Below the pieces are notes generated by a model that was not told the origin of the DNA, ran no database searches, and saw nothing but the letters and a program-made list of their open reading frames with translations. A stretch of DNA of 64,000 bases. Origin: Conchocele bisecta. Taxonomy: Eukaryota; Mollusca; Bivalvia; Lucinida; Thyasiridae. Location: positions 12,388,042 to 12,452,041 of the forward strand of contig CM055272.1 in assembly GCA_029237695.1 (NCBI GenBank). Direction: 5' to 3'. This document shows, piece after piece, positions 52,334 to 63,914 of the stretch. The translations under genes and the position numbers were made by a program. Each line of letters starts with the position of its first letter. The first letter of the stretch is position 1.

Positions 52334-54398
52334 GCTCACTTGAGCGAAGCTCATGTGATCTATTGTTACCGCAATGTGTCCGTCGTCGTCCGTCGTCCGT
52401 CCGTGAACATTTTCAAACGTCTTCTCCTCGGTAACCTTTGGGCCTATAGTCACCAAACTTCATGGATATGGTCCTTAGGTAGCGGGATTACAAAATTGTT
52501 AAAATGACGTCATTACGTAATCCAATATGGCCGCCGTCTAAAAATAGCACAAATTCTTCAAAATATTTTTTCTCAAGAACCGCCAACCGGATTTCGACAA
52601 AACTTGGTAGGAATGATCGATGTGCAATGCTGTTTTAAAGTTGTTAAAATGTTATCCCCGGGGTCAAAAATGGGCGTAGCCCATGGGGTCAAATTGGGGT
52701 CAAATTTTATTTTTGTCCGAATATGGTAATATCATATATCAAATCGAAGGTACCGACGATCACTCTGGTGCTTTTTTGTCGAAATCGGATGGTTATGTCA
52801 TCCAAAATGGCCGCCGAAATGTCAAAAGGTCGTTCTTTTATTAGAGATTTCAAAATTCTTCTTCACATGAACCGCTTGGCCCATGGTAGCCAAACTTAAA
52901 AATTATGGTCTATGGGTGAAGCCTTTCCAGATTAATTATTTTGTTAAAATGGAGGTCATCGCTAATCCAAGGTGGCCGCCGTCGAAAAATAGCATAAATT
53001 CTAAAATATCTTCTTCTCATGAACCGCCTGCCGGATTTCGACGAAACTTGGTAGGAATGATCGATGTACAATGCTCTTTCAAAGTTGTTAAAATGGTGAC
53101 ACCGGGGTCAAAAATAAAATGGGCGTGGCCCGTGGGGTCAAATTTTATTTTTTACCGGCTATGGTCATGTTGTATATCAAATCGAAGGTATCAACGAGAC
53201 GATCACTCTGGTGCATTTATTGTCGAAATTGGATGGTTATGTCATCTAAGTTGGCCGCCGAAAGGTCAAAAGGTTGTTCTTTTATCAGAGATTTCAAAAT
53301 TATTTTTCACATGAACCGCTTGGCCCATGGTAGCCAAACTTAAAAGTTATGGTCCATGGGTGAAGCCTTTTCAGATTTGTTAAAGTGGAGGTCATCGCTA
53401 ATCCAAGATGGCCTCCGTCTAAAAATAGCATACATTCTTAAAAAATATTCTTCTCATGAACCGCTGTCCGGATTTCGATGAATCTTGGTAGGAATGATCG
53501 ATGTACAATTCTCTTTCAAAGTTGTTAAAATGGTGACCCCAGGTTCAAAAATGGGCGTGGCCCGTGGGGTCAAATTGGGGTCAAATTTTATTTTTGACTG
53601 AATATGGTCATGTCTATATCAAATCGAAGGTATCAAAGAGATGATCGCTTTGGTACATTTTGTGTCGAAATTGGATGGTCATGTTATCCAAGATGGCCGC
53701 CGAAAGGTCAAAATGTCGTTTCTTTTATTAGAGATTTCAAAATTCTTCTTCACACAAACCGCTTGGCCCATGGTGGCCAAACTTCACAGTTATGGTCCAT
53801 GGGTGAAGCCTTTACAGATTTGTTAAAACGGAGGTCGTCGCTAATTCAAGATGGCTGCCGTCTAAAAATAGCACAAATTCTTAAAAAATCTTCTCATGAA
53901 CCGCCAGCCGGATTTCGACGAAACTTGGTAGGAATGATCGATGTAGAATGTTCTTTCAAAGGTGTTAAAATGGTGACCCCGACGTCAAAAATGGGGGTGG
54001 CCCGTGTGGTCAAATTTTATTTTTGACCGAATATGCTCATGTCGTATATCAAATTGAAGGTATCGATAAGGCGATTGCTCTGGTGCACTATTTGTCGCAA
54101 TCAGATGATTATGTCATCCATGATGGCCGCCAAAAGGTCCATTTATTCTAGATTTTGAACGTCTTTTTCTCAGGAACCCCATGGCCGATGCTGGCAAAAC
54201 TTCATAGTAAGTTAAGATCCTTGGGTGAAGCAGTTTCACATTTGGTAAAATGAGAGTCATCGCTTAATCCAAGATGACCGCCATCTAAAAATAGCACATT
54301 TTTTTTAAAACACATATGAACTCAATGTCACATTATCCTCTGGTGTTCATGGAATCAGGTGAGCGAATTAGGGCCATCATGGCCCTCTTGATATATTT
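52334..54398 (+). repeat. 440-bp tandem repeat element (family G)
   Basis: Starts AGCTCACTTGAGCGAAGCTC, has a TCCGTCGTCGTCCGTCGTCC run, then four units of about 440 bp; their GGATTTCGACGAAACTTGGT sites are near 52590, 53034, 53471 and 53911. It ends GGGCCATCATGGCCCTCTTG. I associate this start and end with a repeat common in bivalve genomes. Long frames inside are repeat artefacts. Confidence 0.85.
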
Positions 54399-55053
54399 AG
54401 TTTACTTGTATATAATAATCTTATAGTGAAATCCAAAATCGTCACAGTTTAGTATTTGCAATATTGAAAAGAAAAAAAGTGATTACAAATTTGTAATATA
54501 TGTTGAGTCCGATACGATCGAATGTCAAATTCGGAGGTTGCTATCACTTGTAGAGCAATCCGATACAGTATACATTATTTGTCTTTGTTTAATCAATCAA
54601 TGATTACTAGAATAACTGTTTGTTAATTCCCCTGTTATCGTATCGTATCGGTACTTTTAAACATGATAATTTGTTGAATGTGTGGATTGGGTTGTCTATC
54701 AGCTATGAGTCAATTTGAGTAGTAATTTCTATATATCGTAAGCATCAATCTGTGATCATGTGATATTTACACACCTGATTACGCTGAGAAACACATACAT
54801 GTGTAAATGGTAACATGGACTGGCTCGGTGTGTAGAAGGTGAGTAACACAATATGTAAGTGTTTCATTCATGTATTAGTAGTTACCGCACCACTGACTCT
54901 TCAGTCATGGTAAATCTACAACTGCATGTGTCATCTATGTGATGTCAGCGCTTGGGGAATCATGTTGACATATGAAATGGATTCATCAAGAATACACAGG
55001 TTGGTTTTTGTAGCCTATTTCATCAACCTATCAACACTTGATCAATCAGGACC

Positions 55054-55341
55054 AGTAGCCTATTTCATCAACATTGTAAAGTATACTTTGAGGGAGAAAT
55101 TTTCAATTTTAGAATACATTTATTAATTTTTATTATACTGAATTTATTACATTATCACAGCCATTATGGCTGTGATAATGTAATAAATTCAGTATAATAA
55201 TTCTGCATACTTTTAATCATGAATTATATACATTTGTTAGTTCTATATGAAATAATGCATTTCAGGAAAAATAAATGATTACTCCCTCAAAGTATACTTT
55301 GCTAGTAAAGTATACTTTGCAATGTTGGTGAAATCGGCTAC
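55054..55341. mobile_element. MITE family B copy 5
   Basis: Complete apart from loss of one AAAGTATACTT motif at the left. The preceding 33 bp (AACCTATCAACACTTGATCA) is shared with copy 6. Confidence 0.85.
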
Positions 55342-56712
55342 AGATCACACTAAATGTATCACTAGAGGTAGGCACAAATGAGGCTCCTTGTAGATTCAGC
55401 TTCTAGATTGTACAGAAATATGATGGATGACATGCGAGCAATATCTAGCAAACAACACCCAGCATCTATGTCAGTAATTGATGTGTTGCGGAACAACTGA
55501 CTTATACTTATATATAGAAGTAAGAACAACATGTAACATATCTTCGTGTAGCAACCGTAGACCTCATAATAATATAACACTAGTGTTATGTTGCATACCT
55601 TTAAAGATGGAATAAGGCCACTATTTATGCGCCATACTTGAGAAATCAATTCACGTTATATATATAATACCTACGATTGGATAATACATGTGCACTTCTG
55701 TTCTAATAGTCCTAATAGTAGAGCGCTGTATGATTTTGAAAGCAGCTGATTATGATAATTGCCATTTTAGATTTTGTTATCCATGGAAGGCCACCATCAC
55801 AATATATTTGACCCTAAAATTAAATAATGAGAATTAATTCCTGTGGTTTCTCCCATCTTCTCTCAATTAGAACGGCCACACAATATAATTCTCCATGTTG
55901 CATGGCTCAGGATATATTGCAGTTTATGTTTATTATTCAATTGTAAGAAATGAGATGTGTTGTGTAAGGGTAACTTGCATTTCCCCATATATAATATATT
56001 TCGGATTTTACAAAACAGCTGTCACTTTGGATATCAAAGCACTGATAACCTCTAATGATCAAGCTGCTCTTACAGTATATATGGATTGCTAAAATGTGTG
56101 AAATGTGGTGTTTTATTTTTTCAAGATGGAGGATTGTGGCCATCTTGGATTTCCAAACCACGATCAACGATACAATCTAACCTAACACACAACACATCTA
56201 GCGGATGTGCATGCTAACATGAGTGAATAAACACACATTAATTTTATTTTTAGCTTAGCTGTCACTAAACATTTGGAATATTATGTATTTTAAGATGGTG
56301 GACAGTGGCCATCTTGGATTTAAAGGTCCAAACTAAAAATAAACCATACAGGAAGCTTTTGGCATGTTATAATTATTGGGAAACAACACCTAATTTGTGT
56401 TTATTGCTTATTTCATTACAGAGATAATGAACCTTTTATATATTTCAAAATGGCATTGGCACTCGTTGTGAATTTTGTGATAAAAAAACAAACAAATTCC
56501 CATCATTTTTTAAAAATGCATAGGAGCTATTTTCCCCTAAAATGCTTTAACTTGACACATCAACAATAAAAATGTAGGATAATTTTAGTTAGTCACGGAA
56601 TCCTCGGAAATGACCCTAACACTGTGTGTGTATCCCTAATTGACGCGTTAGTGGCTTCCAGTGGCTGAGTAAACGTCGGTGGCATACTACGTATATCCTC
56701 TATTTGTTTCAG

Positions 56713-56778
56713 CACGAGACATGGCCAACATACGACAGAGCGCTGTATTGATCATTCCATTCATTGCTATTTACATGG
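56713..56778 (+). CDS. CTLD gene exon: start codon and signal peptide
   Basis: Acceptor TATTTGTTTCAG, eight bases of leader, then GAGACATGG, a good start context. Nineteen codons plus one base encode a short N-region with Arg followed by a hydrophobic stretch; donor GTAAGT. Phase 1 fits the exon at 60947 by forming Gly. Confidence 0.8.
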
Positions 56779-59700
56779 GTAAGTACCGCCAAAAATGCAA
56801 TCCATACTTGTTTTGCTTCGGTAATCATCATAACATGGAAACAATTTAGCATAGCACATGCTAGGCTAACACATATTGTTATTGTTATTACAAAATATGT
56901 CAGGAAGGGAATCCACTTAATAATATATGTACACGTACATGTATATGTGTTGTCATATTTTTCGCCATTTTTTGCTACAATGTCTTTCATCAAATCGAAT
57001 ACTCTCCGTGGTTCTGGCAATCTGAGTGGTGTCATAGTCTGAGAAGGACATACATATATATATAATTACTAAATGTACTCGGTGTACTATGGAACCTCCC
57101 TACACCGCACTTCTGCAACACATCTGTAACCTTATTACTGATGGGTTTCTTGGCCATTTATCTTAGATCCTAATGCCGATTCATAATTGAATAGCACACA
57201 TATGTATCTTAGAATGGTCAAAAGCCTTATTTACAATGAAATATCTCTAAACCGGACTCCCTGGGGACCGCCCAGGGTGTTCGGTTAGAGAGGTTTCACT
57301 GTAATTGACCATTCGAAGCACTACGTAATTACACCAACAATATAACAACCCGTGTAGACATACGTATGAACACAATGGTGTTAAACTCTAAGCCATTCTT
57401 TTGGAAAGTCATCATTTATTCGACAATGTATTTCCTTACCATAGTGGACTTAGGATTCCGGTACATGTACTTTTGATCAGTGCAGACCCGGATCAGCCTA
57501 CACATCAAGTTCGTCACGGAGTCAGCGAACACATAATAGTATCGAACAGCAGTAAATATATATACACATATTCCTTTGCTGACAAACTCGATAACGAAAT
57601 ATTGCTCTGGACACACTGCGTCATTACGTATATTCGTGTTTTAGTTTGTTTACGTACTTGTCTCGGAGAGTCATAATTATGGCAATTGAATTAGTGGGAG
57701 GTGTATGGTACCATGCATTATGTATACTTTAACCGACCAGCTTTGTACACTGACCGTTCCAAGTTGGTACCACTCCCGTCACGTTTGCACGTAGTTCAAT
57801 GTCCAAGCATTCATTTGTATCAGGTAACCTGCCATGTATTGACCGAATACGTACTGACTGATAGCATATTGTTGTATCAGGCATTGCGCTCATACAAATT
57901 TCCGGGTTACAACGAAGTGAAAACTAGCGTTATATATATATAATGACGTTCCATTGGTCGGACGACGTCATATGACGTTACCGAATGACGTCAGTGTAAT
58001 GAGGCAATATAAACAAGCCCGCGCTCTGTCCATAGATAACGACGTCATCTGTGGTCATTTTCGAGCATAAAACGTTACCTGATAAATTGAATACCAGGGC
58101 CCGGTTGCTCAAAACATTAGTTAGCTTAACGGACTGTTAAATCCTTAACTGAATGGTTAAAATCTCTGTTAAAACAGAGATTTTAACCATTCAGTTAAGG
58201 ATTTAACAGTCCGTTAAGCTAACGGATGTTTTGAGCAACCGGGCCCAGGCTACTGTCTTGTGATATCAAGTTTATCTACACTGATCGCAAACCCCATAAG
58301 CCCCATTTATCCAAAACCCCATAAGCCCCATTTATCCAGTCACAGCCACATATACGCTGATGGTGCACCTCGGTGCCTGTAGGGGAATGTGATTACCGTC
58401 CGCGTACCTGTTTGTATCCCGTCAACACAGTGCGTATGTGCCGTGAAACACAGTGCCGTGAAACACAGTGCGTATGTGCCGTGAAACACAGTGCGTATGT
58501 GCCGTGGTGAAACACAGTGCGTATGTGCCGTGAAACACAGTGCGTATGTGCCGTGAAACACAGTGCCGTGTAGTGCCGTGAAACACAGTGCGTATGTGCC
58601 GTGAAACACAGTGCCGTGAAACACAGTGCGTATGTGCCGTGAAACACAGTGCCGTGAAACATTTTTGATATCCAGTCAATACAATTTTTGCATTTTACAG
58701 CCATTTGTAGGTGTTGACGGGATAAATGGAATAGTAGGTTAGTGCCGTGAATGGGAAAAAATATCTGGCACGGCACGGAAACGGGATGTGCTCGGCAGAG
58801 CCTCGCCCATCCCGTTTCCTGAGCCTTGCCAGATATTTTTTCCCATTCACGGCACTAACGTACTATTCTCTATCTATGGGTTTGTATTGTTGCATTCAAC
58901 TATCTGTTGCACGTTTTCCTGCCGGCGTACTTTTGTTTATTAAACACATTCAATCTGATCTCCCACCTCACAGATTGTAATATAAGGAGACATATTGTTG
59001 GTCCATTTTGTAGAAGTGATCTTTTTTCGGACGAAATAAACATTAATTTACCATTACCGGACGTGTTAATGAGCATTATTATACTTTTATATCAACTGTG
59101 AATTTTCATCTTAATATCAGGGATGATAACCGTGTTTCCTTAAAGGGTTAACGGAAAGAACTGTTTATTCTCTGTATTTATTTTTATGCCCCCGCTACCG
59201 AAAGGTACGGGGGCATATAGTGTTACCGGCGTCCGTCCGTCCCGTCCGTACGTCCGTCCCGTCCGTACGTCCGTCCCGTCCGTCCGTACGTCCCGATATT
59301 ATATTCTTTAGTAACTTCTACATGGCTTCACATATTATGTCAATATTTATACACGTGATACATATGAACATCCCTTACACACTCCACCCCCTAGTACTTC
59401 GACCTTGACCTTTGGCCTTGACCTTTTCCACTTTAAATGTTTGCTTGGCACTTTGGGACAAATCTACGTGCACGTTTCTCAATCATACAATAACTTCTCA
59501 ATACTTTTGCCAATCGCTTAAATATTTATACACATGATACATATGAACATGCCCTACACACTCCACCACCCAGTACTTCGACCTTGACCTTTGACCTTCA
59601 CCTTTTCTACTTTAAATGTTTACTTACCACTTTGGGACAAATCTACGTGCACGTTTCTCAGTCCTACAATAACTTCTCAATACTTTTGCCAATCGCTTAA

Positions 59701-61827
59701 ATATTTATACACATGATACATATGAACATGCCCTACACACTCCACCACCCAGTACTTCGACCTTGACCTTTGACCTTCACCTTTTCTACTTTAAATGTTT
59801 ACTTACCACTTTGGGACAAATCTACGTGCACGTTTCTCAATCCTACAATAACTTCTCAATACTTTTGCCAATCCCTTAAATATGTATACACATGATACAT
59901 ATGAACATGCCCTACACACTCCACCACCCAGTACTTCGACCTTGACCTTTGATCTTCACCTTTTCTACTTTAAATGTTTACTTACCACTTTGGGACAAAT
60001 CTACGTGCACGTTTCTCAATCCTACAATAACTTCTCAATACTTTGCCAATCCCTTAAATATGTATACACATGATACATATGAACATGCCCTACACACTCC
60101 ACCACCCAGTACTTCGACCTTGACCTTTGACCTTCACCTTTTCTACTTTAAATGTTTACTTACCACTTTGGGACAAATCTACGTGCACGTTTCTCAATCC
60201 TACAATAACTTCTCAATACTTTTGCCAATCCCTTAAATATTTATACACATGATACATATGAACATGCCCTACACACTCCACCACCAGTACTTCGACCTTG
60301 ACCTTTGACCTTCACCTTTTTATGCCCCCGCAACCGAATTGTGAGTGTGGCATATAGTGTTACCGGCGTCCGTCCGTACTCGGGTAAATGGTTTGTAATC
60401 AAATATGCCTCGTTTTGTTTGCCAGCGGGGGCATTCGTGTGCCGACAGGCCACATTTCTAGTTTGTTATGCATTGATCATACTTTATAATATGTAGACAA
60501 AACTATTTATTCAGGTGACGCATTTAATTGATATAAATAATTAAAAAAATCCCTGCCTCATTTGCATATCAAATAGCCTAATACAACCGCGTGTCTCTAT
60601 CAGTAATTTAAAGATTAATAAATGATTATAAATGCATAACGGGTACTCGTAATGTTTAAAACTGGTGGAATAGTTAAACAATTATACACTTATTTAATAA
60701 TTATAAAGAACAGTATGTGGCTAATAGAAAGGACCCTACCTTAATTGTAAAACTATTTAAATATAAGTACTTTAAGTTTATCTGTAAGATCACCTGCCTT
60801 AGTGGGCCCTTCGGTCTCCTTTGGTACACTATACTGCATATATTGTACACGCCGTACGGCAGGCCTTCTGTCGGCGAATAATTCACCTGGCCGAGTGGAC
60901 TCGTCGGTCTCATTTGGTGCACTATAATGTATGTATTGTACGGCAGGCCTTCTGTCGGTTGACACCGCCCAGTCGCAGTGGGCCCTGGACATCTCGTGCG
61001 GGCCTGGCTGGCTGAAGGCGATGAACAACTGTTACACCTTCAACACGGGCGCCCTGCTGACATGGGACGAGGCCCGCACGGAGTGTAGCCTCATGGACTC
61101 GGACCTCATGATCGTCGGCAGTCGCCAGGAAATGGTAGGCACATTGCCATACATATGAGACAAGCCATGTGATTTGAAGTATTTGATAATATACCAGTTC
61201 GATATATTATTACTTCCCTTGAATTGATTATCCAACGTTACGAACTCTCCAAATGTGGAAATAAAATGGCACATATATTCACTTCTGGTAGGTAAATATG
61301 TCAAAGGTCATATACAGCAGCCTCTAGGAAATGGTAGGCATATCTGCACACTGATTAGGATTTGCACCTTTCGCCATTCCATCAATAAAACTCGTGATAT
61401 GCTTCTACCAAGAAATATGCATCGTTATCAGGCTACATGAGTTTGCTATTTGGTTAGTAGATACACCGACGGTCACAAAGGCCATAACTCTAATGTCTCC
61501 AGTCATAGTAACATATCAGGCAAACCATGTGATTTTGAACCTGATGTGCGATTTTCACGAAACATACTTTCAGAAGCTATGATATTTCTGTAACCGTGTC
61601 TGAAGTTGACCAAATATTCATAGCAAATGCGAAACAGTATTGTCGGGATATTTCTAGGTACTCATTTGTGTACTCGATCAACATTTAGTGTCTATATACA
61701 TGGCTGTGTTGTAGAACTGGATCAACGACCAGACGGAGGCGTACAAGACGGAAGGGTGGTGGGTGGGGCTGAGATACACCCGCGACCGCTGGCAATGGAT
61801 GCAGTATGGCGGCGATACCAGCCTCAT
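56713..61827 (+). CDS. Secreted C-type lectin-like protein, first three coding exons
   Basis: Exons 56713-56778 (ATG at 56721), 60947-61134 and 61715-61827 join in frame to about 119 residues. A signal peptide (MANIRQSAVLIIPFIAIYMG then LLSVDTAQSQ) is followed by the first half of a C-type lectin-like domain: CGPGW, CYTF, W-x2-A-x3-C, then WWVGLRY and WQW. CTLDs bind sugars or other ligands, often with Ca2+; in molluscs they are commonly secreted immune or adhesion proteins. The half carrying the Ca2+/sugar residues and the last cysteines is not in the window, so binding cannot be judged. The protein may be a simple lectin or a longer multidomain one. The opposing exon 1 acceptor (TTGTTTCAG) implies an upstream 5' UTR exon. 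Confidence 0.85.
57246..57302. repeat. MITE family H copy 3, terminal fragment
   Basis: CTCTAAACCGGACTCCCTGG and inverse GTTAGAGAGGTTTCACTGTA. Confidence 0.6.
58096..58248. mobile_element. Near-perfect palindromic MITE, 75-bp arms
   Basis: GGGCCCGGTTGCTCAAAACA leads to TCTCTGTTAAAACAGAGA at the centre and back to GAGCAACCGGGCCC. Short all-arm MITEs of this sort are common in animals. Confidence 0.88.
58255..58357. repeat. MITE family M copy 5 (partial)
   Basis: ATCTACACTGATCGCAAACC and CCCCATTTATCCAGTCACAG; the AACCCCATAAGCCCCATTTA segment is duplicated. Confidence 0.6.
58416..58876 (-). mobile_element. MITE family A copy 5 with amplified internal repeat
   Basis: Minus-strand family A. The ATGTGCCGTGAAACACAGTG word, present once or twice in other copies, is repeated about nine times (58430-58650) in a mix of 23-bp and 14-bp steps. 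The long minus-strand frames here (HTHCVSRH-like) only reflect this repeat. Confidence 0.85.
59000..59182 (-). mobile_element. MITE family E copy 5, left part
   Basis: TTACCATTACCGGACGTGTT, CAGGGATGATAACCGTGTTT and TTATTCTCTGTATTTA match other E copies. It resumes at 60483, so it is split by the element between. Confidence 0.65.
59183..60482 (+). mobile_element. TATGCCCCCGC element with 179-bp tandem repeat (family L)
   Basis: Starts TTATGCCCCCGCTACCG, a CGTCCGTCCGTCCCGTCCG run, then units of 178-179 bp whose AGTACTTCGACCTTGACC sites lie at 59393, 59572, 59751, 59930, 60108 and 60286. The start sequence recurs at 60318, and it ends GCCAGCGGGGGCATTCGTGT then CACATTTCTAGTTTG. I associate such elements with bivalve genomes. 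Confidence 0.85.
60483..60725 (-). mobile_element. MITE family E copy 5, right part
   Basis: CATTTGCATATCAAATAGCC, AAACTGGTGGAATAGTTAAA and ACACTTATTTAATAATTATA continue the E sequence after the inserted element. Confidence 0.65.
60792..60958 (+). repeat. 84-bp duplication of a splice acceptor and exon start
   Basis: TACGGCAG|GCCTTCTGTCGG occurs at 60863 and 60947. The sequence before both is also related (CTGCCTTAGTGGGCCCTTCG against CTGGCCGAGTGGACTCGTCG, then TCGGTCTC.TTTGGT.CACTA), so an ~84-93-bp unit is duplicated across the intron/exon boundary. The second junction is the real exon start by homology. Splicing to the first would stay in phase but meet TAA after about 22 codons. Confidence 0.85.
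60947..61134 (+). CDS. CTLD gene exon: end of signal peptide and CTLD first half
   Basis: Acceptor TACGGCAG, donor GTAGGC; entry phase 1, exit phase 0. It encodes the end of the signal peptide (LLSVDTAQSQ), then WALDISCGPGWLKAMNNCYT, LTWDEARTEC and SLMDSDLMIVGSRQEM. Cysteine spacing and W-DEA--EC match CTLD strand 1 and helix 1. Confidence 0.88.
61480..61620. repeat. Family M/T fragment
   Basis: CATATCAGGCAAACCATGTG, GATGTGCGATTTTCACGAAA and TCTGAAGTTGACCAAATATT resemble the T family right half; diverged. Confidence 0.45.
61715..61827 (+). CDS. CTLD gene exon: central lectin strands
   Basis: Acceptor GTGTTGTAG, donor GTAAGT; entry phase 0, exit phase 2. It encodes NWINDQTEAYKTEG, then the WIGL-like WWVGLRY, and RWQWMQYGGDTSL. 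The expected next exon (Ca2+-site loop, WND, two Cys) is not found up to 64000. Confidence 0.86.
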
Positions 61828-61891
61828 GTAAGTCCATCTTATAATGTATGGTCGTTTCAGTAACCTATCAACACTTGATCAATCAGGACCA

Positions 61892-62196
61892 GTAGCCTAT
61901 TTCATCAACATTGCAAAGTATACTTTAGTAGCAAAGTATACTTTGAGGGAGAAATTTTCAATTTTATGATAAATTTATTAATTTTTATTATACTGAATTT
62001 ATTACATTATCACAGCCAATTTGGCTGTGATAATGTAATAAATTCAGTATAATAATTCTGCATACTTTTAATCATGAAATATATGCATTTGTTAGTTCTA
62101 TATGAAATAATGCATTTCAGGAAAAATAAATGATTACTCCCTCAAAGTATACTTTGCTAGTAAAGTATACTTTGCAATGTTGGTGAAATCGGCTAC
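61892..62196. mobile_element. MITE family B copy 6
   Basis: Complete, starting 65 bp after the lectin exon donor. The left flank (CTATCAACACTTGATCAATC) is the same as before copy 5. Confidence 0.88.
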
Positions 62197-62284
62197 TGAT
62201 AGCTGATATGTCCTTTAAGAGGCTTACATCTGCATATGCATGTTGAACTATGCTGATGCTTTTGCATATTGTATGATGGCGTTA

Positions 62285-62690
62285 CAAGGGCGTCGTCAGG
62301 GGAGGTTCGATGGGTTCGTACGAACCCCCTTTTTTGGAGCCATCAGGATTTCTTTTTTTGTACAAATGATGGCGATAGCCATTGTCAGTGCATGAATAGG
62401 ACATCATGATACTATTCGTATACACTACTAACAAAACACAGTCAAGAGACGCCAAGACGTATTGCAAGATGCCAATTTCAGAAATACTTTTCTTAAATTG
62501 ACTCAAATCTCTGCCCAGGAGGTAGGTTTTATACAAACATACCCGAATGCAGCAATTGGCTTCTGGAAATGGAACTTTCCGGGGCCGTGCAGCAACTGAA
62601 ATATGTAAGGGGGCCCCTTACATATTTCGGTTGCTTCACAGCTGAAAGTCGAACCCCCTTTTCAAAAATGCTGGTGACGCACATGCGTTA
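62285..62690. mobile_element. MITE family Y, ~400 bp
   Basis: GGTTCGTACGAACCCCCTTT at the left and GTCGAACCCCCTTTTCAAAA near the right are related. A GTAAGGGGGCCCCTTAC palindrome (62605-62622) with inverted GCAGCAACTGAAATAT / ATATTTCGGTTGCTTC flanks lies inside. Confidence 0.55.
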
Positions 62691-62699
62691 TTGGGTGCC

Positions 62700-63914
62700 T
62701 CGATTACTAACAGAGACAAATGGCTACTAATATTTCGAAAAAAAAATCAAACGACATGTGATAATTTGTTAAAAAATGTTTAAAAATGTAAACGTTTTGG
62801 TTACTAATATCAAAAGATCAGTATTCAACCAGCATAACTGAACTTTTAGCACATTTATATCTCAAATAATTCTTAAAACACATCATTTTTGTTCGCAATG
62901 CAATTCAACTACGCGAAAAGAAACATATTGATATTGCCACCAATGTGTGCCCATGTGTTCCCGAAATATATTCAGTCCCTACCAACTTGCGGATCCACTC
63001 AGTCTGGCTGCAAAGTTGGCTGCAAAGTTACAGTTGTCCGATCTGTCGCGGAACCAAACGTCGTGGAAGCCTTAATGAGCGTCTGTGTGTCCCGCCATTA
63101 GCGGGTCGTTATCACATGATAGATGATTCAATGTTGCTTCTGAAACAAACAGATGGACTGAATGCTATTTTTAGCTGAATTTGAATATACGTCTATCACA
63201 ACTACATACTGCAAGCCACGGTTCGTTCGTATGTACGACGAGATAATCCACTTTAGCGAGTGGATTATCGAGTGTACATACATGTACGAAATAACGTGAT
63301 CTAACTGTGTTATCACATCCTCATGTCCATGTATTGCCCAATGTCATGTGCATGATGCCAATGCATCATATTCAAGGTGTGGGATCACGTGTTTCCGAAC
63401 GGCGTGACGTCATGTTTTTTTAGATGTGTTTTCAGTAGAATTCCTTTAATCTCTTTCTAATGGAATGACATGGTTTTATGAAATATACCGCAACAAATGC
63501 GGTACACGTTGCCCTTTATTGTATAGGCGGCTTTAATCCGTCATAATTATGTCGTTTTGACGAAGAATCGCTTACTATAAATGTAAATAAAAACTAGAGC
63601 ATGTGAATGTATGAAATACACGTTACTCGATTCTTTGTGAAAGTTATAAGTTATTGTAAATAACTTTCAGAGCACCCATATATCACATATGCCATCGTAT
63701 TCGGTGCTCTACATATCATAAACATCCGTCCGTTTGTTTTTTAAAGAAAATCTGCAGTAAAAATGACGTCACAGATTACATGTACGTCACGTCGAAAAAG
63801 CGGGCTCGGAAATTACGTGATCCCACACTTTGATATTGTTAACTATTCATTAGTAACTGTTACGGCTCTGTTTGTCCGTCTATACGGAGCTATCTCATGC
63901 CCGTGTGCCTATCA
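62700..63914. other. Unannotated intron stretch
   Basis: No exon recognised. One hairpin at about 63222-63295 (GTACGACGAGATAATCCACT / AGTGGATTATCGAGTGTAC), and CRE-like TGACGTCA words near 63764. Confidence 0.45.

Larger units (their letters stand above)
51480..56615. mobile_element. 5.1-kb inverted-repeat structure around a tandem repeat
   Basis: GGTAGGGTCATTTCCGAGGA and TTCCGTGACTAAAATGT at the left pair with AGTCACGGAATCCTCGGAAA and TGACCCTA at the right. Inner pairs are GCAAATACTAAACTGTGACC (52214) with CACAGTTTAGTATTTGCAAT (54440), and TTCGAGATGGT/CATC-rich parts with 56110-56330. It encloses the 440-bp tandem repeat and a family B MITE. No transposase seen. Confidence 0.6.

Noticed and set aside
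52883..54026. Frames of ~140 residues inside the 440-bp repeat
   Set aside because: They recur with the repeat unit, change frame between units and resemble no protein family; they follow from the repeat being low in stops.
58340..58776. Minus-strand frames up to 127 residues rich in His, Cys and Thr
   Set aside because: They are translations of the 23-bp family A repeat in three frames; not proteins.
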